DNA from: Conidiobolus incongruus B7586
Lineage: Eukaryota; Entomophthoromycota; Entomophthoromycetes; Entomophthorales; Conidiobolaceae
Assembly (NCBI GenBank): GCA_000697335.1
Contig: JNEM01012045.1
Location: 1 to 31,234, forward strand
Length of the DNA: 31,234 bases
Reading direction: 5' to 3'
Of the stretch, positions 10,076-20,811 are shown piece after piece. The position numbers and the translations under genes were made by a program. Each line of letters opens with the position of its first letter. The stretch's first letter is position 1. The notes under the pieces are model-generated. The model was given only the letters and a program-made list of their open reading frames with translations. It searched no databases and was not told where the DNA came from.

Positions 10076-11354
10076 GCATTATGTCTATACCTACTTATGA
10101 AATGACTCAATATTATATGAATTATTTAAGTATTTTATTAATATAATATTTTTTCATAATTTAAAAAAAATTCTAAAAAGTTTATTTTTAGTTTATTGAA
10201 TCATATGATTAATGGATAAAATAAGTACAATAATATTGATCATTTAGCTTTATTGCTTTTAATGTATAATATAATAGAATCCAATAAAACGTTCTTAGCT
10301 GATATATGTCAACTAGTAGAACATATATTCAAATTCGCTATTTAATATTATAAAAATATCAATTTTTACTTGCATTTAATTCTAATCGTGGAAAATATTA
10401 ATTTAATTAGTGTTCTAGCTTTATGCTTTTGGCAATATGAAAATATGTATTAACAATATCAACAGAAACAATAATAAAATATTATAAAACAATTTTAATT
10501 TTTGTTTGATTAAACTATATTAATTAATATATATTAAGTATTCACATGAGATGCTAATTGTAACATTATTAAGTATTAAATTTGTAAATTACGCATTAAT
10601 ATTGTAGTTTATAAAACAAAAAACAATAAAATAATTGTTTTATCATTATTATAGAAAAACTATCACAATTTGCTGAACGATAGTTTTTATTTTTGTTCAT
10701 TAAAATATAAAAATACAGGTTATTAGGAATTTGTATCTACAGATACAATTAGAAGCAATTATGAAATAGTATTGTATAATATATGCATTCTCAAATGGAG
10801 ATATTGGTAATTTAAATTAAAATTTCTGAGACTACTTTTACCACTGATTTATTAATATAAATCAAAGATATTCTTACATATCAATAATTTGCTGATGATA
10901 TAAAAAAGTTTTGGTTTTATTTGATAATTGAAAATATGATTCAAAATACATTTCAAAATATGAATCATTTTAAGGATATAAAATTAAGATATTTCCTATT
11001 AAAATTGATTTTAAGCTGTGGTTAACACAACATGTCAATATCCCTATAAAGTAAAACTAAAGAAAATCCTATTTTTTCTTTTATTTGTAAAATTATTATA
11101 TTTGTTGAAAATAAGTGATATATTTTGCAAATCATTGAATGATTCTAATTTTATATCACCAAATAATTTTTTATAAATATATGTATAATAATAAAGTATA
11201 TAATATAAATCTTTTCATATATTATTATATTTTTTTCTGATTTAGTCAAATATATTGACAATTAATTTTGTTATATCTACTTTAAAAATTATTCATTTCA
11301 TACTTGTAATCCAAATTAATATATAAATTGAGTTAAATTCAATATTAGATATTA
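10076..11354. other. AT-rich spacer between permease 2 and the Harbinger fossil
   Basis: No gene or RNA is seen. CpG occurs down to about 10679 and is then absent up to the transposon, roughly 675 bases of CpG-free flank. TTA at 11352-11354 may be one half of the Harbinger target duplication. Confidence 0.5.
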
Positions 11355-11390
11355 GGCCAACTCAAATCTGTCTCATTTTTTCCAATTTTC
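11355..11390 (+). repeat. Left terminal inverted repeat of the Harbinger element
   Basis: It pairs with 13863-13898: GGCCAACTCAAATCTGT is identical, then CTCATT and a T-rich tail agree with small gaps. Confidence 0.9.
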
Positions 11391-11689
11391 AATTTGACTG
11401 ATTTTGGTTTTTGAAAAAATTAGTCACCTAGCCAAAAAAATCAAAAAAATTAGTTATAAAAAATAGCTTACCAATTTTTTCAATTCATAAAATCCACCTG
11501 TTTTCTCCTATAAACTATGAAAATAAAGCTAAAAGTATATTATTGCATTTTACAGCAATGTGACTTTATTTTATATTAATTAAACAACTTTTATTTTATG
11601 TTGAATATCATATAAATTTACTAACAAAAACACCACTTTTAAGCTTTATCTTGTTTTTTTCTTTTATTTCATCTATTATTAATACTAGT

Positions 11690-12460
11690 AACAACAATAA
11701 AGGCTCCCTTAAACTACATTTAATAGAAGTTATATTTAATTGGTTAAGGCAAGAAGAAAACTATAAATCCTAGTGTTTTAACAAGTTAAATATATTTTTT
11801 TAAATATATAACTCTATCCTTATTTTAGAAGGAGTAGATTACTTGAAATTAATAAGGAAACTTGATAAAATATTTAATCATACAAAAACCCTCATTCACA
11901 AATTTAAAGTTGTTGAACAAGTTCTAATAAGTAAACAATGTGGTAAAAATGGTCCTTTGTTTATAATAGTTAATGTTATTATAACACAAGATAATTTAAT
12001 TTTTAAAACCTTTAATATAGCTCTTATAGCCTTTTCATTACACAACTAATTTTACTGTGAGGAATTAAATGCTTTAGATAATAAAGAATAAAATAGTAGC
12101 TTTCACCTTTAGTTATCTTCTTTAAATGAAAGCTTTAGAAGTGTAAGAAACAATAAAAAAAAGAAAAGTACTTAATTTTCCCTTTTTCTTAAGATTATCA
12201 AAAAAACATATAGGAGTGAAATAAAATCTTAAGATAGTAAATTAAGATACAACAACTACAAAAACAATATTAGTTATAATTATTAAAGCAACAACAGTTT
12301 TTAATAGAAAAACTCTTATAATTAATGTAAAAGAATTTTAAAAAGAGTAATTAGTTTATATAATTTTTATTACCAAACAAAATATAATCAAAAGAATATA
12401 TTTAAAATAGTTAACCAAGTGTTAATTTATGATAATATTACTATTTGTGATCTATCTAAT
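11690..12460 (+). pseudogene. Second Harbinger frame, possibly the Myb/SANT-like accessory protein
   Basis: A degraded plus-strand frame converging on the transposase. The best-preserved stretch reads KLIRKLDKIFNHTKTLIHKF and continues VVEQVLISKQCGKNGPLFII (within about 11843-11970). Upstream, a segment reading LKLHLIEVIFNWLRQEENYK joins it across a possible short intron ending in TTTTAG at about 11822-11827. Harbinger elements usually encode a Myb/SANT-like DNA-binding partner that recruits the transposase to the ends. I infer that role from position and orientation; no clear Myb tryptophan pattern is visible. Several stops break it after about 12049. Start and end are approximate. Confidence 0.5.
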
Positions 12461-12539
12461 TTAACAGGATTATTATGTGTGTTGATTATATTTTGTTCAT
12501 TATCATCAATATTAATATTTTCACTAGTTTTTTTAATTT

Positions 12540-13682
12540 CTTTTTTTAAATTATAATCTTATTTATTAGGAGAAATAAGGTTGTAAAGAAAAATAATTGC
12601 ATGTATAAATATAGTAACAAATTGATAAGCTTTTGCATTTTATATATAATAAGGTAATAACCTTAAACAAAGAAAGATAGCTTTTTAAATACTAAAAGTT
12701 TTTTCTACTACAAATTACCTTTTATTATATATAATATTGAATTCCTCTATTTTTTACTTTATAAAGAGAAAGGTAGCTTTAATCTAATTTCTTTGAAATA
12801 AAGTAACTATAAACTTATTATTAGCATAACTTATAAAAAACACAAATTAAATATATTTATTTATTATTGATAAAAAATTAAATTAAATATAAAATAATTA
12901 TATTACTTACTATTATCTATAAAAATATTTTTTCCTTGTTTAAAGTATTTATTTGATTCATTGAATAATTTAAATGCTTTTGAAATACTAGAGTTATAAT
13001 ATAATTTAAGTTTCCTAAACTTAAAATATATAAATCTATTCAAAGATAATACAACAGCTATATATTAAAGGCTGTGTATGTTTTTTCTGTTATAATATTA
13101 CTGTGTGTAAAATGTAAGCTGATTTTCAAGTATAATATAACTATCATTTAAGTAACCAATATAGTTATTAAAAGGGGGTTATTCCAAATAAGATTCTTCT
13201 ATATTATAATAATTTTCTAGCTAAACTATTTAACCTTCTAGTTTTTCTCTAATAGAATATATTACTCTTTTAGTGTATAAAATAACAGTTCCTTCTCCTA
13301 TTCAGAACTTTTCAGCTATATCTTTTAAACATATTTTTTTATGACCTAGTTGATAAAGTGTGACTATTAACTAAGTTTCTAAAGGTGTTTGTTTTCCTTG
13401 ATAAGAAGAAATGAAATTCATATGTGATCACAAAATATTAGCAAGTTGGAAAAACTTAGCCCTTAGCATCTTTATCTATCTTTTGAAATCATTTTCTTCA
13501 AAAGAAAGTTCACATATAAACTACTGTGGTAAGTATAATATATATAGCAAGTGTGGAGATATATATCTTAAGGTTTTTAATTCATATAATAATCTTAAAA
13601 TTGCTGGATCATTTATATTCTCATCAAAGTTAATTATAATGAGGGTAATAAGGAACTCTACTGTTTCTTTTGTGCTAGGCAT
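12540..13682 (-). pseudogene. PIF/Harbinger (HARBI1-like) DDE transposase, degraded
   Basis: Minus-strand frame starting at an ATG at 13682 (MPSTKETVEF). The N-terminal third has FEENDFKR, a QLIVTLYQLGH-like stretch and the helix-turn-helix IAEKF.IGEGTVILYTKRV. The DDE_Tnp_4 core follows: IGYLNDSYI (family GxxDGTxI, with Gly altered), YYNRKNIHSL, a decayed LGxPGSxxD region, then VVEKTFSI.KAIFLCLRLLP (family RVVVErtFGilKaRFpcL) and IHAIIFLYNLISPN (family ILHNL). Between about 12790 and 12915 lies an AT-rich interruption beginning GTAAGT on the minus strand, probably an intron. Stops are mostly TAA, TAG or TGA where CAA, CGA or TGG is expected. The plus-strand open frame at 13411-13710 is the antisense of its N-terminus. 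Confidence 0.85.
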
Positions 13683-13862
13683 AACAAAAAAAATAAAACT
13701 AATGAAGTGATTTTGATAAATACTATATATTTTTAGTTTGAGAAGAGGAATACTTGATTATTAATTATTTTAAGACTTTAGAGTTAATTATGGGAAAACA
13801 TCACTGAATTTTCTTTTTGGGACACATTTAAGCACATTTTTAACATTTTTTGAAAAAATCAG

Positions 13863-13898
13863 AAAAATTAGGAATGAGGACAGATTTGAGTTGGCCCA
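13863..13898 (-). repeat. Right terminal inverted repeat of the Harbinger element
   Basis: Reverse complement of the left repeat at 11355-11390, with ACAGATTTGAGTTGGCC shared exactly. It is followed by TTA. Confidence 0.9.
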
Positions 13899-14520
13899 TT
13901 AAGTGAATTAATTTGTGCATTTTTTGTAAAGAAAATAATAAGTCATCTATTAAATTATGTCTGTTATTATATGTTATTAAACTTTTATATACTAACAAAA
14001 ACCATTTGTGAGTTGACAGTTATTTATGACTATGACCTTGTAACTTTATATATTGAGTTTCAATATTAACAAAATAAAATATAATTTAAGAGTGTATATA
14101 TATGAAATTATTTAATTTCAACTCAATTTTATTCCAAATTAAAAAAGTGTTAATATTTTCTTTTTTCAATTGGTATGACGTAAAAAATTATTACTTAAAA
14201 CTTTACAAATAATTTTATTACTGAAAATAAACTCCTTAAAACTTAAAATTAATTTTTTTTTAAAAAAATATATAATAATTAAATTAAATTGAATAAATTA
14301 TTTTATATAAATATATTATTATAATTATAAAATAATAAAATATATATTAAATATAATTTAAGTAATTATCAATGAGATATTTGTTCGAATTTAGAATTTT
14401 AATAATATTTATGTGTTATTCAATTGCCCTAAAGATTTGCAATTTTATGGAGTTCATCCAAATTAAGTAAAGAATTTAAACTATTGAGTAATATTTTGTT
14501 TTCTAAGGTTTTAAATTTTT
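13899..14520. other. AT-rich spacer upstream of permease 3
   Basis: No gene is seen. CpG is absent to about 14179 and then reappears, so the CpG-free tract extends about 280 bases past the transposon. The rest is probably promoter-proximal sequence. Confidence 0.5.
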
Positions 14521-14522
14521 GA

Positions 14523-14530
14523 TATATAAA
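14523..14530 (+). promoter_or_regulatory. TATA-like element of permease 3
   Basis: TATATAAA lies 37 bases before the ATG, similar in sequence and spacing to the element before permease 1. This implies a very short leader. Confidence 0.35.
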
Positions 14531-14567
14531 GCTTTGTAATGCTATTAAGGAATATTTTTTTGAATAA

Positions 14568-16196
14568 ATGAAGGAGATTGATAATAATGAAACTTTCGTT
14601 GAACCTAAACAACCTCAGGTTGTTAGGAGTATGGGGCGAAGGTCGGACGAATCTCTGATAAAATACAAAATTCGATGTATGTTCACAACGCTCGATATTG
14701 AAGCTATGCTAACTGAAATTCAAAATGAGAAATTAAAGAGAAATTTAACTTTGTGGCACTTAATAGTTATTGGAATTGGTGCAGTTATTGGAACAGGTAT
14801 CTATGTTTTGCCTGGTATCATCGCTGCTCAATATGCTGGTCCTGGTGTTGTTTTATCTTTTATTTTAGCTGCTATAGCTTCATTTTTGACTGCGCTATCA
14901 TTTGCAGAGTTAGCTTCAATGATTCCAGTTGCTGGTAGTACATATACCTATTTATATGTAACAATGGGCGAATTAGTTGCTTGGATAATTGCTTGGACTC
15001 TGTTCTTGGAATTTCTGATAGGTACTTCAGCAATCTGCGTTGGCTGGAGTGGATATTTCATCCAACTAGTTGGTATTATTGCAAAAGACCCGAACTTGAA
15101 TTCTCCCTGGGCAACTGCTCCAGTCGCTTGGAGCACGTCAGAAAAAATCTTTATAGTGACTGGTGGTTATTTTAACATTCCAGCATCTATTATTGTATTG
15201 CTATGCACAATAATTCTTATCAAAGGCACTAAAGAATCCACTACTTTTTCTGCTGTAGGCGTTGTTGTAAAAGTGCTCGTAATTCTAATAATTATTTTTG
15301 GAACAGTTGACCATGTGAATCCATTGAACTGGATCCCATTCGTCCCACCAAATACAGATGGAAGTTATGGCCACTTCGGAGTTGCAGGTGTAATAAATGG
15401 TGCTAGAATTGCATTTTTTGCATATTCGGGATTTGAAACGCTTGCTACCTTAACTCAGGAGTGCATTAATCCCCAAACAAATATACCTATTTCTATTCTT
15501 ACTACACTTGCGGTATGTACAGTTTTATATGTCGGCGTTTGTTTAGTTATGGTCGGGGTTGTGCCATACAATCAACTTAATGTATCTTATCCTATCAGTG
15601 TAACAATTAGAGCCACTGGAAGAACATGGTTAGAAATATTAGTTATTCTAGGAGCTGTATTAGGAATGATTACCGCAATCATATCAGGATTACTATCACA
15701 AAGTCGACTATTATACACGATGTCAATTGATGGTCTATTGCCTAATATATTCTCCGAACTCCACCCTAGTGCGAGGACACCTTATAAGACATTGCTTATT
15801 TTAGGGATACTTTTATCAGTTGCAGGGGGTGTTTTACCCATTCAGATATTAGCAGAATTTAGTAGCATTACAACATTTATCTCATTCTTTTTGGTTAATT
15901 TAATTATTAGTATATTAAGGTATAGAAAACCTAATTTACAACGAGGATTTAAAGTTCCCCTAGGAGGTTATTTTCTTTCACTTTTGGGTGCAGGTGTTTC
16001 TCTTATGCTAGTCATCACAGGTTCACCTCAAGCTATTCTAGGAATATTTACTTGGATGATTGTTGGAATCATCGTGTACATTGCTTATGGTCTACATTTT
16101 TCTAAACTTAATCATCCTCACATATATACTTTGACACAGCTGAATGAAATGAGTCAAGTAAATTCAAATGATGATGAATCGAACTTAACTAAATAA
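14568..16196 (+). CDS. CAT-type amino-acid permease, paralogue 3 (divergent signature)
   Basis: A 542-residue CAT-type APC permease starting at the ATG at 14568. It carries the N-terminal block IKYKIRCMFTTLDIEAML, EIQNEKLKRNLTLWHL before TM1 (shared almost exactly with paralogue 4), TM1 motif GTGIYVLPG (75-83), the Glu of GELVAW (about 135), and about 12-13 hydrophobic segments. The C-terminal pair ends in AYGLHFSKLNHP (AA_permease_C). Several positions conserved in the other three copies have changed: GFETLATLTQE instead of GFExIANxSQE (288-298), NPQT instead of NPQR/K (301-304), INGAR instead of xKGAS (276-280), and SIDGLLP instead of SRDGLLP or HDGLLP. These flank TM6, part of the substrate path in APC folds, so altered specificity is plausible but unproven. 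The C-tail is Ser/Asn/Asp-rich. AATAAA lies at 16265-16270. Confidence 0.95.
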   Translation: MKEIDNNETFVEPKQPQVVRSMGRRSDESLIKYKIRCMFTTLDIEAMLTEIQNEKLKRNLTLWHLIVIGIGAVIGTGIYVLPGIIAAQYAGPGVVLSFILAAIASFLTALSFAELASMIPVAGSTYTYLYVTMGELVAWIIAWTLFLEFLIGTSAICVGWSGYFIQLVGIIAKDPNLNSPWATAPVAWSTSEKIFIVTGGYFNIPASIIVLLCTIILIKGTKESTTFSAVGVVVKVLVILIIIFGTVDHVNPLNWIPFVPPNTDGSYGHFGVAGVINGARIAFFAYSGFETLATLTQECINPQTNIPISILTTLAVCTVLYVGVCLVMVGVVPYNQLNVSYPISVTIRATGRTWLEILVILGAVLGMITAIISGLLSQSRLLYTMSIDGLLPNIFSELHPSARTPYKTLLILGILLSVAGGVLPIQILAEFSSITTFISFFLVNLIISILRYRKPNLQRGFKVPLGGYFLSLLGAGVSLMLVITGSPQAILGIFTWMIVGIIVYIAYGLHFSKLNHPHIYTLTQLNEMSQVNSNDDESNLTK

Positions 16197-17814
16197 ATAC
16201 TATAATTGGTATTCTATTGGATCCCAATATTAAATAATCTTTATTTGGTAATTTGTTATAAAAAAATAAAACTTTTTGTTTTTAAAGTGCGTAAAAATAC
16301 CAAAATAGCTTGGATGATATATTAAATATAACAATTGTTTAACTTGTCCATTAATTTTTTCTATATAAAATAAGAATCCATCATTGAAAATACACTTAAA
16401 CCTCTCCTATAGACTACATGCAATATAATGTCAACAGGATGAAGATAAATTTCAAAATAACTGAAAATTCTATTACATGTTATATTCTAAGCTTATAATA
16501 TAATTAAAAATGAATTTAATAAGACTATTTATTACTTAATTATTCAATTTGACTCTATAAGAAAATTATATAATATATTTTTAACTAATAAGTGATAAAT
16601 TATAATTATTAGTACAAATTTCATATTAATTTACATTCTATATAATAAGATATTAAATACTATTTTAAAAACATTTCAAATTGTATATTACTACAATTAT
16701 TTTCAGATAAAAATTATTGTTTATCAGTATTTATTTTAATAGCTTTGCTATCATTATATTAACTAAACTTTCATTGTTATGAAATTAATTATACATAATA
16801 ATATTTTGTAAAATTAAAAATAAATTAACGCCCAAACTATAGCATGTTGAAAGCACAATATTTGAAAATAGATTAGAAAAATACTGATGTTTTCGCCATT
16901 AAATATTATAATATAAACAATTTTGTAAGATATTCAAATGATGTAATATATAATATAATTTTTAAAATTACACGTTATCATTGACCCTTCATAATTATCA
17001 TTTCTTTTGGTCAATAATAAAAAATAGGTATTTTAGCCGACGTATTTATATTAGTATATATAATATATATTATTACTAGAAATATTTCAACATTTTCGAA
17101 TCAAAAATACATGCCAATAGTGAACTAGTATAAAGTTAATATAATCAAAAAAATTCAAATCAGTTATTATAATAACAATTACCTTCTTTATTCATTTTAT
17201 AATAGTTGAAAATCTATATATTATCCACATATTATTTCAATATCAAAAAAATATTTTTTTATTAATTGGAAAATTTTTGAACTTAGATTATAATGACTGT
17301 TATATGAATTATATATTCATACTTAATGTTAATTATATTATTATAATTCAAAATATATATATTCATGATTAAAATTTTATGGTTTTTTGCTTATTTTATT
17401 AATATTAATTTAAATATATTCAGAATCATAATAGAATAATTGAATAGAAACTAAATTTCAAACCCTCTAAAATTTGAATTGATTAATATTGATTTATGCA
17501 TTTATTTCAAATCAATATTAGATAAAATTAAGCAACTTTTACTTATAATATATTTTAATTATATGTATTTATATGATTTTAATATTGAAAAAGAAATGAA
17601 AATAAAACAATAGTTTAATTACACTAAATTTAATTTTAATACTTATTTCCAATCTTAGAACAATTTTAAGATTATCACACAAAATTTTCAAGTTTTAAAA
17701 AAAATTAAATTTTACTAAATTTAATATTAAAAAAATTATTATAAATAATGATATTTTACCCTAAATTAATCAATTTTACTAAATAAATTTTTTTATTTTT
17801 CATTAAAAAAAATC
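16197..17814. other. AT-rich spacer between permeases 3 and 4
   Basis: No gene or recognisable transposon. Scattered CpG is present (for example near 16289, 16830, 16893, 16973 and 17039), unlike the transposon-bearing spacers. At about 1.6 kb it is the shortest spacer in the array. No distinct TATA element can be singled out before permease 4. Confidence 0.55.
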
Positions 17815-19434
17815 ATGGAAAATATTAAAAAAGATGGTGAAGTCGTCCAAGAAGTAATACCTAATGTGCATAGAACGTGCGGGATAGTAAGAGGCCCGAG
17901 TGAAAATCTATTGATATATAAATTGAGATGTATGGTTGCGACGTTGGATATTGAGTCGATGTTAATAGAGATTCAGAATGAGAAGTTGAAGAGGAATTTA
18001 ACCGTTTGGCACTTGATTGCTCTTGGTATCGGGTCGGTCATCGGTACTGGTATTTTTGTGTTGCCAGGTATTATCGCTGCCAAAAATGCCGGTCCTGGTG
18101 TCGTTTTGTCATTTATTTTAGCTGCTATTGCATCTTTCTTTTCAGCTTTGTCGTATGCTGAATTGGCTTCAATGATTCCTGTTGCGGGAAGTTCGTACAC
18201 TTATTTATATGCAACTATGGGTGAATTTGTGGCTTGGACAATTGCTTGGATCCTTGTTCTAGAATTTTTGATAGGTGCTGCTGCTGTTTCAGTCGGCTGG
18301 AGTGGATATTTTATTCAATTGATTGGTATTATTGCAAAGAATCCAGAACTGAAATCTCCTTGGGCGAATGCTCCTATTCAATGGAATGAGACACAGCAAG
18401 CATTTATTACAACTGGAGGTTATTTTAACTTTCCAGCATCTATTATTGTTGTCCTTTGTACCCTACTCCTTATTAAAGGTACCAAAGAATCTACCACTAT
18501 TACTGCGATTGGTGTAATACTCAAAATTGTAGTTATTCTTATCATTATTTTCGGCACTGTTGATCATGTAGATCCAGCAAATTGGAGGCCATTTGTCCCT
18601 TCTAATCCGGATGGTGGATATGCTCACTTTGGAGCGGCGGGGGGGATGAAGGGAGCAAGTATAGCATTTTTTGCATATACAGGATTTGAATCAATCGCCA
18701 ATACCAGTCAAGAGTGTATTAATCCTCAGAAAAATATCCCCATTTCTCTTATAACTACACTTGGAATTTGTACAATCTTATACGTTGGTGTTTGTTTAGT
18801 AATGGTTGGCGTTGTCCCTTATGAACAACTCAACGTATCATATCCCGTTAGTGTGACAATTCGAGCGACTGGAAGAACTTGGTTGGAAGTACTGGTCATA
18901 TTGGGAGCAGTATTCGGTATGATTACAGCAATTATTGCTGGATTAATATCTCAAAGCCGAATCTTTTACACGATGGCTCACGATGGTTTACTACCCAGAA
19001 TATTCTATAAACTCCACCCGAAGACTAGCACACCATATATCAACTTGATCATATTAGGAGCATTTTTATTCGTTGCCAGCGGTGTACTACCTATTGACAT
19101 TTTAGCTGAACTTAGCTCTATTGCCACATTAATCACTTTCTTTTTAGTCAATTTAGTTGTCAGTATCTTAAGATATAGAAAACCTGACTTGAAACGAGGA
19201 TTCAAAGTGCCGTTAGGAGGTTATTTCCTCTCACTTTTGGGCGCTGCCATATCTCTAGCACTTGTAGTAACATCCTCTCCACAAACCATCCTTCGAGTGT
19301 TCATATGGATGTGCATCGGCACTGTTGTATATTTGATCTATGGCTTACAATTTTCTAAATTGAATCATCCTGAAAAGTATACACTATCAGAACTTAGTCA
19401 AATGAGTCATTTAAATTCTTTAGAAGTGAATTAA
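17815..19434 (+). CDS. CAT-type amino-acid permease, paralogue 4
   Basis: A 539-residue CAT-type APC permease starting at the ATG at 17815. It resembles paralogue 3 most closely: both have IEIQNEKLKRNLT or a near match before TM1, VILGAVxGMITAII, and RGFKVPLGGYFLSLLGA. The TM1 motif is GTGIFVLPG (77-85, Phe for the Tyr of the others). The conserved Glu is in GEFVAW, and the signature reads FFAYTGFESIANTSQECINPQKNIP, keeping the basic residue that copy 3 lost. The segment before TM6 reads GAAGGMKGAS, where the others have GVAGVFKGAS or similar; it is encoded by an unusually G-rich stretch with seven consecutive G (18639-18645). About 12-13 hydrophobic segments and an AA_permease_C end (IYGLQFSKLNHP) complete it. 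Its coding GC looks slightly higher than in copies 1-3. AATAAA lies at 19440-19445 and 19604-19609. Confidence 0.95.
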   Translation: MENIKKDGEVVQEVIPNVHRTCGIVRGPSENLLIYKLRCMVATLDIESMLIEIQNEKLKRNLTVWHLIALGIGSVIGTGIFVLPGIIAAKNAGPGVVLSFILAAIASFFSALSYAELASMIPVAGSSYTYLYATMGEFVAWTIAWILVLEFLIGAAAVSVGWSGYFIQLIGIIAKNPELKSPWANAPIQWNETQQAFITTGGYFNFPASIIVVLCTLLLIKGTKESTTITAIGVILKIVVILIIIFGTVDHVDPANWRPFVPSNPDGGYAHFGAAGGMKGASIAFFAYTGFESIANTSQECINPQKNIPISLITTLGICTILYVGVCLVMVGVVPYEQLNVSYPVSVTIRATGRTWLEVLVILGAVFGMITAIIAGLISQSRIFYTMAHDGLLPRIFYKLHPKTSTPYINLIILGAFLFVASGVLPIDILAELSSIATLITFFLVNLVVSILRYRKPDLKRGFKVPLGGYFLSLLGAAISLALVVTSSPQTILRVFIWMCIGTVVYLIYGLQFSKLNHPEKYTLSELSQMSHLNSLEVN

Positions 19435-20680
19435 TTCATAATAAAATTATTTTTAGAGATTATTTTATCATTTAAATATTTAATTGATTTTACAATTGAA
19501 TAATTCTAAATTTGGAAATTAACACTAGATCAATATATTTATTTTAAAAAATCAAGTTCTTTTTTTTTAATTTTTAGAATATTCAGTAATATTGTAAAAT
19601 AATAATAAATAGTATATCTGTTCTTTATATATTTGATAATTTTTATTACTAAATGTTTATATTTTTTGACCTAATTGGGGTACTAGTTAATCTTTTTTAT
19701 TAACACCTTGTATTATTTTAGTATGAGTGTTTATTCAATTTAACTCTTCAATATTTTTATCATGATTAAAACAGTTTAGATATTTAACCATGCAAGTTGT
19801 ATTTCTTTGCTTTGTTATGATGTTTATTCCATATTGCTATTAAAATTTCATTCTCTTGAATTATGTTAATTTATAAAAATTAATACCTATATATTAAATT
19901 CAATATATTTTATATCTGTATTTAATAACTAAAGTATTTATATTTTAAAAAATATTTAAATGAAATATTATTGAAAAATGAAAATAGATTATTTTTTATC
20001 ATATAATATTAAGTCACACTATTTCCAAATTTAAAGACGGCTATCATTATAAATTATTGTTCTAATTCTCAATATTGTTGAATATTAATCGTCAAGATAG
20101 GATTTAATGACATCATCAATAAGATCTAATCGATTGCTATTAAACAGTTGGAGATATATTAATTATTATTTTGATTTATACCTGGAATATGATGTTCTTT
20201 GAAGGGGTGATATATCTTATTGATTAATTGTTATCAAGTAGAATTGATCGCATTCAATTGTTATTTTATTTTGATTATAGTACTAAACTAAAACTAAATT
20301 AAATTAAAAACAATAAGATCATTATCCGACTTTCAAGAACAAATGATATAATAACACAATAATATCTTTCAATTATCAAGTGGCTATAACCTCCTATAAA
20401 GGTTTAATTTGAATTTCAATTTCATCATTCACAAAATCTCAAAAAAATGATCCATTTATGCTTGTATGTATGAATTGTTTTTAAAATTCATATTAAATAA
20501 ATTAGTCAATTACTCATTCATGATGTTTAACTGATCACTTTATCAAGTTTTTATATTGAGACTAAATGAATAATTTTTTTGGAATTGAAATTGAAACTAA
20601 TGTCAATTTTGCAGTAAAAATTTTAAAAAAATTCAAATTGTTGCCAAATTAATTGGTCATTAAATTAAATGCTGTATCAA
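19435..20680. other. AT-rich spacer downstream of the permease array
   Basis: No gene is recognised. Moderately AT-rich with scattered CpG, such as around 20037 and 20091. No transposon signature is seen. Confidence 0.5.
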
Positions 20681-20811
20681 TATGAAAACTTGGGATGGGA
20701 TCATACCTCCCAATAGATTATAATGCAATTACCACATATTAAAGAGAGTAAGTGGACCTCATTGGTAAGATTTTTGATACTTGTGGCAATGGATTAAGGG
20801 TGATTACAATG

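Larger units (their letters stand above)
11355..13898. mobile_element. Decayed PIF/Harbinger DNA transposon with both ends present
   Basis: An element of about 2.54 kb bounded by terminal inverted repeats (11355-11390 and 13863-13898) that share GGCCAACTCAAATCTGT. TTA occurs at both flanks (11352-11354 and 13899-13901), matching the 3-base TTA/TAA target duplication known for PIF/Harbinger; two extra bases at the right end leave the exact boundary open. Inside are a DDE transposase on the minus strand and a second, convergent frame on the plus strand, the two-gene layout typical of the superfamily. I found no CpG in the whole element. Both frames carry stops, so it is non-autonomous now. Confidence 0.88.

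Noticed and set aside
13411-13710. Plus-strand open frame of about 99 codons
   Set aside because: It is antisense to the N-terminal part of the Harbinger transposase, whose family landmarks are clear on the minus strand.
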